35,230 nucleotides of DNA from Sphingomonadales bacterium 63-6 (GTDB taxonomy: Bacteria; Pseudomonadota; Alphaproteobacteria; Sphingomonadales; Sphingomonadaceae). Position 1 is the first letter of the stretch; each line of letters begins with the position of its first letter. The position numbers and the translations under genes were made by a program. Below are positions 1 through 8,951 of this stretch, one piece after another. Below the pieces are notes generated by a model that was not told the DNA's origin, did not search any database, and saw only the letters and a program-made list of their open reading frames with translations. The DNA is taken from contig MKUB01000199.1 in assembly GCA_001898545.1 (NCBI GenBank), positions 1-35,230 of the forward strand, written 5' to 3'.

Positions 1-152
1 GCCAGATTGGCCCGCGTCGCCTCCCAATCCTCCAGCAGAGCGGGCAGGTGCCGCGCCTCCCCCCAGGTCGAAAGCGGCAGGAAGCGCCCGTCACGCACCA
101 GCACCGCCTGCGGCGTTCCGTCCACTGTTACTCTTGCCAGCCCGTAAGTCAT
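1..152 (-). CDS. Fumarylacetoacetate hydrolase family protein, N-terminal fragment
   Basis: Only the first 50 or so residues lie in the window; the gene runs off the left edge. The visible protein starts MTYGLARVTVDG and continues with an AVLVRDGRFLPL stretch, the small beta-rich N-terminal domain typical of FAH-family enzymes. The catalytic domain is outside the window. The ATG is 10 bases after the stop of the FAD monooxygenase gene, and a GAGG ribosome site overlaps that stop codon (TGAGGCG), so the two are almost certainly co-transcribed. In aromatic meta-cleavage pathways FAH-family members hydrolyse C-C bonds of ring-cleavage products or act as hydratases or decarboxylases. This fits the dioxygenase two genes upstream, but the precise reaction cannot be told from this fragment. 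Confidence 0.75.
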   Translation of the reverse strand, partial: MTYGLARVTVDGTPQAVLVRDGRFLPLSTWGEARHLPALLEDWEATRANL

Positions 153-162
153 CGAAAGCGCC

Positions 163-1281
163 TCAGTAAGGTTGCTGCAGCTTGTGCATGGTTTCGCCAA
201 GCATGGCATTGGCATCGCGCTGATCGCCGCCGGCCATCTCGATCTCGCCGATGCGGACCGAGTTTTCGACCACCAGCCGCGCCCGTTCGAAGCGGCGGGC
301 GGTGAAGGCCGCCAGCGCCTGTTCCACATCGTCATGAGCGGCCAGCACTTCGGCCAGCACGAGGCCATCTTCCGCCGCCATGCCCGCGCCCGACGCCATA
401 TGCGGCGTGGTGGCGTGGACGGCATCGCCGATCATTACGATCCGGCCCCTGTGCCAGGGCGCGGGGAGGAGCTGCCATTCCAGCGGGCGGTAATTCACCA
501 GCGAGCCTTCGCCCAGCCCGGCGCGGACTTCCGGCACATAGGCCCCGAAGGGCGCCAGCAGCTGCGCCACATGGCCCAGCTGTTCCTCAGGCGCGAACCA
601 CGGATTATCGGGCACATGCTCCAGGATGAAGGCATACATCTTGTCGCGCGAGACGGGATTGAAGCCCAGCTTCACCGGCCCGCCCAGGAACATCTCCGGC
701 CGGTCCAGCCCCGCCGGGCGATCTGCCACGATCCGCCAGCAGCCCTGCCCGGTGAATTGCGGTTTCGGGCTATCGGGAAACAGGGCCGAGCGGGTCTTGG
801 AGAATATCCCATCCGCCGCGACCACCAGATCGTAACGCGCGGTTCGCCCGTCGGGGAAGCTCGCCGTTACGCCGCTGCCGTCCTGCTCGAAGCCAGTCAT
901 CTCCGCCCCCAGCGTCACGGTGACACCGGCCGCGCGGACCCGCTCCTGCAGGATCTCGTGCAGCACAGTGCGCATGATGCCGCCGCTGCGGGCAACGGGC
1001 GGCGCGTCCTCCGGCACGGGCGGGGTTTCCATCAGGACATCCCCGGCCACACTGCGCAAGCGGATGCCCGCGCCGACAAAGCCCTTCTCGCGGATTTCGT
1101 CCAAAATGCCGAGATCGTCGAACGCGCGGAGGGAAAGGCCCGTCACGCTGATCCCCGCGCCATAGGCCCGCCAATGCGGATCGGCATCCGCCAGTTCCAC
1201 CTTCACGCCCAGCCGCGCCAGCGCGAGCGCCGCGCTCATGCCGCCCACGCCGCCGCCTGCAATAAGTGCCGTCTCGATCAT
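163..1281 (-). CDS. FAD-dependent aromatic ring hydroxylase (PHBH-like monooxygenase)
   Basis: A 372-residue protein of normal length for single-component flavoprotein hydroxylases. It shows the dinucleotide-binding GGGVGG at residues 9-14 with an acidic residue ending strand 2 (VELAD), the DG motif at 157-158 (VVAADGIFSKTR) and the GD motif at 285-286 (GDAVHATTPHMASGAG) that contacts the FAD ribityl chain. No signal peptide is present, so it is cytoplasmic. Family members use NAD(P)H and O2 to hydroxylate aromatic rings, for example salicylate or 3-hydroxybenzoate. The gene lies 21 bases after the extradiol dioxygenase gene and 10 bases before an FAH-family gene. It therefore probably makes the dihydroxylated ring that its neighbour cleaves. 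The substrate is not identifiable by eye. A GGGGAAG ribosome site precedes the ATG. Confidence 0.88.
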   Translation of the reverse strand: MIETALIAGGGVGGMSAALALARLGVKVELADADPHWRAYGAGISVTGLSLRAFDDLGILDEIREKGFVGAGIRLRSVAGDVLMETPPVPEDAPPVARSGGIMRTVLHEILQERVRAAGVTVTLGAEMTGFEQDGSGVTASFPDGRTARYDLVVAADGIFSKTRSALFPDSPKPQFTGQGCWRIVADRPAGLDRPEMFLGGPVKLGFNPVSRDKMYAFILEHVPDNPWFAPEEQLGHVAQLLAPFGAYVPEVRAGLGEGSLVNYRPLEWQLLPAPWHRGRIVMIGDAVHATTPHMASGAGMAAEDGLVLAEVLAAHDDVEQALAAFTARRFERARLVVENSVRIGEIEMAGGDQRDANAMLGETMHKLQQPY

Positions 1282-1302
1282 AGTTTCTTCCCCAGAGCCG
1301 GC

Positions 1303-2208
1303 TCAGGCCGGAACCTGCCACAGGCCCTTGTCGGGCGACATTTCGGCATGCGGCACATTGCCGGTGATGATCCGCCCGGTGCCCCACTGGTCGATCGTCT
1401 TCGGCCCCGGCACGTAAGTGGTGGGCACCCAGCTGGCCTCGTCCACTTCCTCAAGGTCCGAAGTGAATTCGACCACATTCTCATTGGGCGAAACGAAATA
1501 GCAGAAAGTATTGTCCCCCGCCGTGTGGCGGCCCGGCCCCCAGCTGAGCTTGACGCCGCTCTCATGCATTCGCGCCAGCCCGCGCATCAGCTCGTCCACC
1601 GAACTCACATCGAAGGCGATGTGGTTCAGCGCGGGCGGCCCCGGCAGGATCGCCACCCGGTGATGGGCGGAATTGCAGCGCAGAAAGGCCATGAAATCGC
1701 CGATCCAGTCAGACAGGCGGAAGCCCAGCGCCTTCTCGTAGAAGTCCACCAGCGCCGCATGATTGGGCGAATGGAACACGACATGGCTGATGCCCACCGG
1801 GATCGCCTCGCCCTTTTCCAGCACGCGCGCCTCACGCAGAGTGCCGCCGGTCAGCACTTCCATCGCGCGCCCATCCGGATCGAAGAAGCGGAAGCCGTAA
1901 TCGCCGCCGATCCCCTGCATTTCGCCCGGTTCGGAAATGATCTTCGCGCCCGCTGCCGTCACTTGCGCGAACAGGGCATCGACATCCTCGCGCGAGGCCG
2001 CCGAAAAGCCGACCAGATCGGTCTTGCGCTCGGCATCCTGGCGCAGGCGGATGACATAGGGATGCGGCCGGCCTTCCGCCGCGAAATAGACCTTGCCGTC
2101 TTCCTCCGCGACTTCCAGCAAGCCCCAGGTCTTGCCGAAGAATTCCCGCTCCGCCGCGAGATCGGGCACTGCGAGAGCGACATATTGAAGGTCGGTGACA
2201 CTCGTCAT
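1303..2208 (-). CDS. Type I (VOC-fold) extradiol ring-cleavage dioxygenase
   Basis: The 301-residue protein has two tandem VOC modules (about 6-120 and 138-260), the architecture of type I extradiol dioxygenases such as BphC and catechol 2,3-dioxygenase. The likely Fe(II) ligands are visible in module 2: His142 (ISHVVFHS), His196 (LNHIAFDV) and Glu247 (NVVEFTSD). Supporting polar residues include His182/183 (SAHHRVAI), His228 and Tyr237. These enzymes cleave catechol-type rings next to the hydroxyls, giving yellow semialdehydes. The gene is first in a three-gene run with a ring hydroxylase and an FAH-family enzyme. An AAGGA ribosome site lies 11 bases before the ATG. A glyoxalase or bleomycin-resistance protein is less likely because of the length and the intact metal triad. 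The exact substrate is unknown. Confidence 0.88.
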   Translation of the reverse strand: MTSVTDLQYVALAVPDLAAEREFFGKTWGLLEVAEEDGKVYFAAEGRPHPYVIRLRQDAERKTDLVGFSAASREDVDALFAQVTAAGAKIISEPGEMQGIGGDYGFRFFDPDGRAMEVLTGGTLREARVLEKGEAIPVGISHVVFHSPNHAALVDFYEKALGFRLSDWIGDFMAFLRCNSAHHRVAILPGPPALNHIAFDVSSVDELMRGLARMHESGVKLSWGPGRHTAGDNTFCYFVSPNENVVEFTSDLEEVDEASWVPTTYVPGPKTIDQWGTGRIITGNVPHAEMSPDKGLWQVPA

Positions 2209-2235
2209 CGGGTACTATTCCTTTTCAAGGGAGAT

Positions 2236-2264
2236 CCGGGCGGGACGGCGATATTCCCGCCCGG
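2236..2264 (-). terminator. Hairpin between TBDR and ring-cleavage genes
   Basis: The perfect 9-base arms CCGGGCGGG (2236-2244) and CCCGCCCGG (2256-2264) enclose an 11-base loop. The hairpin sits just after the TBDR stop and before the dioxygenase ribosome site. There is no T-run, so it may only reduce read-through or stabilise the 3' end. Confidence 0.5.
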
Positions 2265-2285
2265 GAGAATATGCAACAGAGCCCC

Positions 2286-4754
2286 TCAGGGCAGCTTCAT
2301 CGCCACGCGCACACCATAGGTCCGCGGCGGCTCGAAAGTGCCGATGAAGGCATTGACGTTAGTGACCATCGAGACAGTGGAGAGCCGCCGGTCATTACCG
2401 ATATTGTTGACGAAGGCCGTGACCGACCATTTATCGTCCTCCGGCCCGAACGCGACCGAGGCATTGGCCACGACGCTCTCACCGGGCTTGAGATAGGGAT
2501 TGAAGCTGCCGTCGATTTCCGCCGCCGAGCGATAACGCCCATTGGCCTGCACCACGAATTTGTAATCATCGCCTACCGGGATGGTCTGCTCGCCGAAGAG
2601 GTTGATCGACCATTTCGGCGAATTGAGCGCCGACTTGCCGGAACAATCCACTTCATAGAGGCTCACCGTGCTGCCGTTGATCACCTGCGAAGTGGGCGAG
2701 GTGCCACACGTGGTGGGCGGCGGCGGCCCCTGATTGGGCACGTAATAGACGAAGCTGTCGTAATTGCTGTGCAGATACTGGATGTTCGCGCCCAGCATCG
2801 TATTGCGCGTCGCCAGCCACTGCAGATCGGCGTCGAAACCGTACATGGTCGCCTGGCCGATATTCCGGGTGAGGAACACCGTGGTCGGCGGCGTGCCCAG
2901 ATCGTAACCGAACTGGCTGATCTGCTGATCGTGATACTTCCAGTAGAAGCCTTCGATGTTCAGCTGCACCGTATTGTTGGCAAAGCGGTTCTTGCTGCCG
3001 ATGGTCCAGGCATCCAGCGTTTCGGGATCGTAGGTTTCCAGCCCCTTGGCAAAGGCAAAACCGCCCGAGTGATAGCCCGTTTCGTAGCTCGCATAGATCA
3101 TGCTGGTGGGGGAGAATTCATACTCCGCCGCCAGGCGATAAGTGAACTTCTCGTTATCGAGCTTCTGGTCGCTGATCGTCAGCGGCGCATTGAGGACGAA
3201 GGGCGCTGTCTGCGATCCGCCAGCCATCGGCGGCAGCACGTAAAGCGGGACATTGACCACCGGAATACCGGCATCCGCATAGAAGTCCCGCAACTCCGCA
3301 GCGCTGTCCACCAGCGGGATGAACGGCAGGGTCGGGCAGAGGTTCGGCGGATTGACCCCCGGATTGCCGCAGAACAGGATATAGACGTCCGACACGCCAT
3401 CGAACTTCTTCTTGTCCCAGGTATAGCGACCGGCAGCGGTCAGCTTGAAACCCGGCGCCAGTTCATACGTCAGCTTGCCAAAGGCGGCATAGGAATCCGT
3501 CTGGGTCTCGAAATCCTGATAGGGAACCAGCGTGAACTGCGAGAAATAGGTGTTGGTCTTGATCCGCTCGCCGAAATAATAGCCGCCCACCACGATATCG
3601 GCCTTGTCGCCGATATTGCCGGCATAGCGGACTTCAAGGCTGGTCTGCTTGTCTTTCTCGCGCGTCTTGGCCCCGTTCATCCCGGCAGTGAAGAGATTGT
3701 CGAGATCCGCCTCGCGATAGGCAGGCAGGACACTCAGGGTGCCGTCGCCGATATCGACATTCAGCTCCGCGCTGACACCCCAGTAATCATTGTCATTATA
3801 CGGCACTCCGCTGGTGAAGCGCCCGGCACGGCCGGCTTGGCGAACGAACAGCGACCCGGCCCATGCCTGCGATTCCGGGCTGAGAATGCCGTTCTTGGGG
3901 CCGAAATCCGTGGGGTTGAATGTGTAGCCGGTAAAGCCGGACATGCCGAAATTGGGCGTGGCATCGCCCAGATAGGTCGAAAACGAGCCCACACCGCCCT
4001 GATGCGCATAATCCGCCGCAATGCGCAGATCGGCGCCGGGCGAAAGCTCGAGCGCGAGCTGCGCTCTCAGGCCAAACTCGTCGAGATCGCCGGTGCCGTC
4101 ATCCATATAGGGATCGTGGCTGACATAATTGCCCGACACGCGCACAGCCGCGGAATCGCTGACGCCCAGATTGACCGCGCCCTGCGCGCTCAGCGCATTG
4201 TAATTTCCATAGCTGGCGATCAACTCGGCCGAAGTCTCACCGATCTTCGGGCGGCGAGGTATCACATTGATCGCGCCGCCGGTGGCATTGCGTCCATACA
4301 GGGTGCCTTGCGGCCCCTTCAAAACTTCAACCCGCTCCAGATCGTAGAAAGTGCCGCTCGTGGAAGAAGGGCGACCGATATAGACCCCGTCATAATTGAA
4401 CGCGATGCCCGGATCGGAATAGGCATTGAGCGTGGAATTGCCGACCCCGCGAACGAAGAACACCGAATAGGGCCCGCCATTGTTGGTGATCGACAGCGCG
4501 GGAACGATCTTGGAAAGATCTTCCGGCCGGCTCACCGCCTGACGGACCAATTCGTCGCCGCTGACCACATTGATGGCAATGGCCGCGCGCTGGGCGCTTT
4601 CCTCCACATGCTGCGCAGTCACGACGATATCGGTAATGCCGCCGCCCTGATCGGAAGGCGAGCCTCCCGCCTCATCCGCAGCGCGGGCCACGCCAAGCGG
4701 GGCTGCCACCAGCACCGCCATAGCCGAAACATTCAGGAAAAACCTTTTGGTCAT
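2286..4754 (-). CDS. TonB-dependent outer-membrane receptor (aromatic-module type)
   Basis: An 822-residue outer-membrane receptor. The N terminus (MTKRFFLNVSAMAVLVAAP...ARAAD) is a signal peptide of about 25 residues. A TonB box-like ITDIVVTA follows, then a plug domain (about 55-165) with the conserved VEVLKGPQGTLYGRNATGGAINV. The rest is a long beta-barrel ending RTYGVRVAMKLP; the last residue is Pro rather than the usual Phe. A GGGAGA ribosome site precedes the ATG. It lies 77 bases upstream of the extradiol dioxygenase on the same strand, so uptake of an aromatic or lignin-like compound is a reasonable inference. Receptors of this sphingomonad type are too divergent to name a ligand. A possible operator palindrome lies about 40 bases upstream of the start. 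Confidence 0.92.
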   Translation of the reverse strand: MTKRFFLNVSAMAVLVAAPLGVARAADEAGGSPSDQGGGITDIVVTAQHVEESAQRAAIAINVVSGDELVRQAVSRPEDLSKIVPALSITNNGGPYSVFFVRGVGNSTLNAYSDPGIAFNYDGVYIGRPSSTSGTFYDLERVEVLKGPQGTLYGRNATGGAINVIPRRPKIGETSAELIASYGNYNALSAQGAVNLGVSDSAAVRVSGNYVSHDPYMDDGTGDLDEFGLRAQLALELSPGADLRIAADYAHQGGVGSFSTYLGDATPNFGMSGFTGYTFNPTDFGPKNGILSPESQAWAGSLFVRQAGRAGRFTSGVPYNDNDYWGVSAELNVDIGDGTLSVLPAYREADLDNLFTAGMNGAKTREKDKQTSLEVRYAGNIGDKADIVVGGYYFGERIKTNTYFSQFTLVPYQDFETQTDSYAAFGKLTYELAPGFKLTAAGRYTWDKKKFDGVSDVYILFCGNPGVNPPNLCPTLPFIPLVDSAAELRDFYADAGIPVVNVPLYVLPPMAGGSQTAPFVLNAPLTISDQKLDNEKFTYRLAAEYEFSPTSMIYASYETGYHSGGFAFAKGLETYDPETLDAWTIGSKNRFANNTVQLNIEGFYWKYHDQQISQFGYDLGTPPTTVFLTRNIGQATMYGFDADLQWLATRNTMLGANIQYLHSNYDSFVYYVPNQGPPPPTTCGTSPTSQVINGSTVSLYEVDCSGKSALNSPKWSINLFGEQTIPVGDDYKFVVQANGRYRSAAEIDGSFNPYLKPGESVVANASVAFGPEDDKWSVTAFVNNIGNDRRLSTVSMVTNVNAFIGTFEPPRTYGVRVAMKLP

Positions 4755-4793
4755 GAATCATCTCCCGGGACGTTTTCTTATTATTCTCATTGC

Positions 4794-4811
4794 TAGGAAT
4801 TTTTATTCCTA
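4794..4811. promoter_or_regulatory. Palindrome TAGGAATTTTTATTCCTA, putative operator
   Basis: Perfect 7-base arms surround TTTT in an AT-rich 128-base gap. It lies about 40 bases upstream of the TBDR start at 4754, a good place for a repressor or activator site. It also lies 72 bases past the stop of the PepSY gene, so a role at that gene's 3' end is possible, but no T-run follows it in that direction. Confidence 0.45.
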
Positions 4812-4882
4812 CACTCAAGAATAAAACGCACCATCCCGAAAGCGCCCGCTCTGGGCCTCGGATTCAGACGTGTGTCACTCCC

Positions 4883-6334
4883 TCAACGCGGCTTCGGCCG
4901 CTTGCGCCGCAGCCTGTCCCAACCGATCTTCACCGCCGTGACAGAGGTTATCAGCCCAAGCAGCGAGAAGAACCAGATCAGCACATGCCGCCCTGCCCTG
5001 TGCTCGATCAGAACGGGGAAATCCCAGCGATGGAACAGGGTATAGACCCAGCGGTAAGTGCGGCCGCGCGTATCGAGAGTGCTGAGCACCTCGCCCGTGG
5101 CCGGATCGATATGCAGCCAGGTAGCCGCCCGATCGTCCAGGATCACGCGGAGGACCGGCAATGCAAGTGGCCCGTCGGTGTTGAACCAATAGAGGTCCCC
5201 ACGCTCAAGAAGTTCGGTTCCGGCGATAGTGCTGGCAGGATAGAGCTCGTGAACGGCCTTCAGGATACGCGGATCGTCGCGCCCCAAGGGAGCCAGAGTG
5301 ACAGGATCGAGATCCCGGTCCGCCGTGGCCGGAGCCTCAACCCGTAAATATGCTCGACCGGCAGCGGAGGTAATGCTGACGCGTCGTGCATCCGTGAACT
5401 TGCTCAGCGCCGGCCAGTCCGCTGCTCCCGACACGAGGCCGGCATAGCTTTGCCGCTGAGCCAATTCGGGCCCCTTGCTTGTGAAAAGCCTTCCCGGATC
5501 GACTGACAGCCAACCACTGAAGACCCACAAAACCAGAAATAGGCTGCCCGCCAGACCCGGGATGTGATGCCACCACATCCACCCTTTATACGGGCTGATC
5601 TGGCCGTCCTTGAATCGCCGCTTGCCCAGACGGACCCGCAGCAGGCCAATCCATATGCCTGTCACCGCCGCAATGATGCAGGGCCCGGCCAGCCACATAA
5701 CCACCTGACGCCATGCCTCATTGTCCTGGCGAAGCACCGTGGGATATATCCAATGGGGAACGGAACCTAGCCAGTTCCAGAAACGCTCCCTCCCGGTGGT
5801 TTCAAGCAGGACTTCCCCGGTCTTCGAGGACAGATAGAGGGTCCTGCCGCCCTCGCCTGCAAGGTCAGCCTTCCACAGGGGCCGATGCGCATCGTAGCGC
5901 CCGGACACTGTCCATTGATCATTCCGGATCGTCTCCAGCCGGGTAACCGGCAATCCGGCGAACATCGCCGCGATCCCGCGTATTTCAGACTCCGACGGCG
6001 CGCTGAAGGGCCTGCCATCGAGCGCAGAATAGAACGCTTCCTCGCCATCCCATCCCAGACGCCGCCACGCTGGCCGGTCACCCCGCATCTCCAAGGAGAG
6101 CTTGCGCAGGGCCGAAGAACCCTCGACCAGCGCAAGATCTTCAGGCGTCGTCTCTACCGCGGCCCAGTCGATTGGCCGCTGATGCTGCACCCATTCGGAG
6201 CGATCGAGCGATGGATAAGGAACATACAGCATCACCAGGCCGGACGCGAACCACATGGCGAACAGCAGGCAAGTGACGATCCCGATCCATCGGTGCGTCA
6301 GATACAACCATCGCTTGAAGACTTGTCCGGCCAT
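4883..6334 (-). CDS. PepSY-domain four-helix inner-membrane protein, probable ferrisiderophore reductase
   Basis: I start at an internal ATG (MAGQVFKRWL), giving 483 residues. It has a GAGGA ribosome site and sits 14 bases after the TBDR stop, whereas the longer frame would overlap the receptor gene. Four membrane segments are visible: THRWIGIVTCLLFAMWFASG near 14-36, a central WLAGPCIIAAVTGIWIG, then WWHHIPGLAGSLFLVLWVFSG, and VLIWFFSLLGLITSV near the C terminus. Large periplasmic PepSY-type loops lie between them. Conserved His residues in THRWIG, WWHH and LFHRWDF are typical of PepSY_TM proteins and may bind haem or metal. Relatives next to siderophore receptors are thought to reduce ferric siderophores in the periplasm or inner membrane. 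The adjacent receptor supports this; the redox role is inference. Confidence 0.85.
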   Translation of the reverse strand: MAGQVFKRWLYLTHRWIGIVTCLLFAMWFASGLVMLYVPYPSLDRSEWVQHQRPIDWAAVETTPEDLALVEGSSALRKLSLEMRGDRPAWRRLGWDGEEAFYSALDGRPFSAPSESEIRGIAAMFAGLPVTRLETIRNDQWTVSGRYDAHRPLWKADLAGEGGRTLYLSSKTGEVLLETTGRERFWNWLGSVPHWIYPTVLRQDNEAWRQVVMWLAGPCIIAAVTGIWIGLLRVRLGKRRFKDGQISPYKGWMWWHHIPGLAGSLFLVLWVFSGWLSVDPGRLFTSKGPELAQRQSYAGLVSGAADWPALSKFTDARRVSITSAAGRAYLRVEAPATADRDLDPVTLAPLGRDDPRILKAVHELYPASTIAGTELLERGDLYWFNTDGPLALPVLRVILDDRAATWLHIDPATGEVLSTLDTRGRTYRWVYTLFHRWDFPVLIEHRAGRHVLIWFFSLLGLITSVTAVKIGWDRLRRKRPKPR

Positions 6335-6348
6335 TGTGATCCAGGTCC

Positions 6349-8505
6349 TCAGAAGCCGAAGCGCAGGGCAACTTCGAATGCGCGCGGACGTCCGAGAATC
6401 CACTGAGTGTCGTAATTCGAAGCCGTCGCGTAATCCTTGTCGAACAGATTATAGACATGGACATCGACCGCCACATTATCGGTCAGGTTCGCGCTCGCCC
6501 CCAGATCGACCACCAGATAGTCAGGCATTTCGAGGGTATTGGCCTGATCCATGTAGCGTTTGCCGACATAACGCAGACTGGTGTTCACGCTGAAACGCTC
6601 GACCGGCGTCCAGCTTAGCGTGGCATTGGCCGCGACTTCAGGCACCTCGGGCGGCGTCATTCCCGTGTAATCGACAGCGCCTGACGGGAAATCATCATAT
6701 TTCGCGTCCAGCACCGTGCCATTTGCATCGATTGCAAAACCGCCCGGCAACTGAAGCGCGATGGTCGCCTCTATGCCTTGCGCAGATTGCTGGCCGACCT
6801 GCTGGATGGGGCCATTGGGCACCCGCTGCACCGAAAGGTCGTTCTTGACCAGCCGGTAAACAGAGAGTGTCGCAGCCCCCTTGCCGTCCATGAATACCGA
6901 CTTGATCCCTGCTTCGATCTGGTTGCCGGTGGCATTGGAGAAAGCATATTGCGTGCCGCTGGTGGAAAAGCTCGTCAGATTGCCGATCGGATCGACGCCG
7001 GTCACATATTGAGCGAAGAGCGACAAGGTCGGAGTGGGCTGATAGACGGCCCCGAGGCGCCAGGTGAAGTCCCTGAATTTCTTGTAGGCATCCAGCCCCC
7101 CATTCAGCGCCGGGGCCTCGCTTACGATGTTCTCTCCTGCCGGATCATAGACGAAATTCCAGCGGCCTACACGATCCCACTCATAGCGCATTCCGCCGAT
7201 GACCGAGAAATGGTCACCGAATTCGAGCCGGTCTTCAAGGAACAAGGCAAAAATGTCGGTACGCGTCTTGTAGCGGGGCTTCAGTCCCACAGTGTTGAGG
7301 AACAGGCCCGCGTCGAAATCATAGGGATCGACCGTGTCGGAATATACGTCGGCGAAATTGTGCGAATAGTCGAGCTTGATGCGATTGATATCGAAGCCGA
7401 CAACCAGCCGATTGCTTACGCCCTGACCGAGCGATGCCTGATAGGAGAGCGTAGTCTGATTGCCCAGTTGGGTGACATCGTGAATGATCCCGGTGCTGGA
7501 AGAGCGTTCGACTACTCCGGCATCGGCATCGTAGAAATAGGCTTCGAGCGTCTGCCAGTGCCGCAAGGACTTGAGGAGATAGGCCTCACTCCGCAGTTCC
7601 AGCCCATCGCCAAGCCGCCACTCGAGGCCAAGCTGAGTGCGACTGTCCCGATAATCTATGACGCCGTCGCGATAATCGTAGTTCTCCTTGCGGATCGACG
7701 GATCATAGGTCGTTCCATTGGCAAGGGGCGTACCGGAATAGCGCATGGGTTTGTTGTGGCCGCGGTCATGCCGAAGCGTCAGGGCAAAATCGGATGAGGG
7801 CCGATATTCGAGCGCGCCCGACAAGGCGAAGCTTTCGGATTGACCGCGATCGACATAGCCGTCCGACCGGCGATAGCTGGCGTCGGCCCGAAACGCGATT
7901 GTGTCCGTGACTGGCCCGCCAACTCCGCCAGCGAGTTGCACTGTATCGAAGCTACCATAGCTGACGCGGCCCTGCGCTTCGAACCGGTCAAAGTTCGCCG
8001 CCTTGGGCACGACATTGACCACCCCACCAAGGGCGCCCTGTCCATAGAGCACCGAAGCCGGGCCATTCAGCACTTCGATCCGTTCGACATTCCAGGTGTC
8101 GAAAGGAAAGGTGATCGAGCTGTTATTGGGCACCAGTCGCACACCGTTGTAGAGGTGCATGACGGAGCCCTGCCCGGCAAAGCCCCTGACCACCAGAGCC
8201 GTGCCACCATTACCGGGAGTGGCCGCCGAAGTAACACCAGGCGCGCGGGTCACGGCATCGATGAAGTCGAAATCGCCGCGAGCCCGGATTGCATCGCCTT
8301 CAAGGGCATTGACGGTGGCGGGTGTTTCCAGCGGGGTGATGCCCAACCGGCTTCCGGTCGGGGCATCCTCCAGCAACGCGCTACCGCTCGTGGCAGTCAC
8401 AATGATGTTCTTCTCATCAACCTCTTCTGCCAGGGCAGGAACGGCATGGGCGAAGGCCAGCGCGCCGAGAGAGGCGCCAAGAAGCAGTTTGCGATTGTTG
8501 TTCAT
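6349..8505 (-). CDS. TonB-dependent siderophore-type receptor
   Basis: A 718-residue receptor with a clear signal peptide (MNNNRKLLLGASLGALAFAHAVPALAEE). A TonB box-like KNIIVTAT follows. The plug domain has LETPATVNAL, a DAVTRAPGV segment and VERIEVLNGPASVLYGQGALGGVVNVVPK near 140-165, the form seen in FhuA/FpvA-like siderophore receptors. The barrel ends in the canonical aromatic pattern VALRFGF. The gene is followed 14 bases later by a PepSY membrane protein, a common partner of ferrisiderophore receptors. Import of a ferric siderophore is therefore more likely than of a carbohydrate or aromatic. I saw no convincing Fur box upstream, so iron regulation is expected from the family but not shown here. 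Confidence 0.9.
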   Translation of the reverse strand: MNNNRKLLLGASLGALAFAHAVPALAEEVDEKNIIVTATSGSALLEDAPTGSRLGITPLETPATVNALEGDAIRARGDFDFIDAVTRAPGVTSAATPGNGGTALVVRGFAGQGSVMHLYNGVRLVPNNSSITFPFDTWNVERIEVLNGPASVLYGQGALGGVVNVVPKAANFDRFEAQGRVSYGSFDTVQLAGGVGGPVTDTIAFRADASYRRSDGYVDRGQSESFALSGALEYRPSSDFALTLRHDRGHNKPMRYSGTPLANGTTYDPSIRKENYDYRDGVIDYRDSRTQLGLEWRLGDGLELRSEAYLLKSLRHWQTLEAYFYDADAGVVERSSSTGIIHDVTQLGNQTTLSYQASLGQGVSNRLVVGFDINRIKLDYSHNFADVYSDTVDPYDFDAGLFLNTVGLKPRYKTRTDIFALFLEDRLEFGDHFSVIGGMRYEWDRVGRWNFVYDPAGENIVSEAPALNGGLDAYKKFRDFTWRLGAVYQPTPTLSLFAQYVTGVDPIGNLTSFSTSGTQYAFSNATGNQIEAGIKSVFMDGKGAATLSVYRLVKNDLSVQRVPNGPIQQVGQQSAQGIEATIALQLPGGFAIDANGTVLDAKYDDFPSGAVDYTGMTPPEVPEVAANATLSWTPVERFSVNTSLRYVGKRYMDQANTLEMPDYLVVDLGASANLTDNVAVDVHVYNLFDKDYATASNYDTQWILGRPRAFEVALRFGF

Positions 8506-8951
8506 GATCCCTCATGCTTGTGAGCATCCGACGCAGGGCATCGGGTTGTTTTCTGTTTTCGGCAGGTGATCCGGAAGGCTGAGCTGGTTCAGGCCAAGTT
8601 CCGTGACGACTGAACTCGTGGTCCGATCATGGCATTCGCTGCCAACCGCCGGACCATTCGGCCCGGTTCGGTGAAATCCTCATTCCCTATGACAGCTCCC
8701 CAAAAGCCACGTTGTTGTTTGACCCGCTGGCGCCCCTCCGGCGAACCGAATGGCTGGATGCGTAGGGGCAATTTCGTGGTGGGGAAGGTTAATTACAGTA
8801 ACTTCGCGTTACCGTTACACGTTACAGGGGCTTCGCCGTGCGGCGCCAAGGCTTGAGTTCCGTCAGCGGGACCGGTCAGATCCCGAGGGTCTTGGAGGCG
8901 ATGAATGAGGAATGGATCACCTCATCGCGTGTCTGCAAGCGATAAGACCGC
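8506..8951. other. 446-base intergenic region, no gene seen
   Basis: Lies between the start of the siderophore receptor and the stop of the SGNH hydrolase. Short open frames here lack ribosome sites and recognisable sequence. Two small structures are visible. One is a cluster of GTTAC words (8808, 8814, 8821) with an inverted GTAAC at 8798. The other is a weak stem GCGATGA/TCATCGC (8898-8904 with 8922-8928) that could end the SGNH transcript. The receptor promoter must lie near 8506-8600 but is not recognisable with confidence. Confidence 0.5.

Noticed and set aside
48..305. Short plus-strand frame at the left edge
   Set aside because: It is antisense to the FAH-type and hydroxylase genes and consists mainly of Arg and Pro codons.
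172..2319. Long plus-strand open frame (715 codons) opposite the hydroxylase and dioxygenase
   Set aside because: It is antisense to two genes with clear catalytic motifs, its protein is rich in His, Arg and Gln with no recognisable domain, and such mirror frames are common in GC-rich DNA.
2271..4796. Plus-strand open frame of 841 codons opposite the first TBDR
   Set aside because: It mirrors the receptor codon for codon, has no ribosome site or signal peptide, and its composition is Arg/Ile/His-rich and low in known motifs.
6725..6740. Sequence resembling the CAATCGATTG operator (GCATCGATTGC)
   Set aside because: It is imperfect and lies inside the siderophore receptor coding sequence, so it is most likely chance.
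8589..8856. Small frames in the 446-base intergenic region
   Set aside because: Overlap each other on both strands, lack ribosome sites and carry no recognisable sequence.
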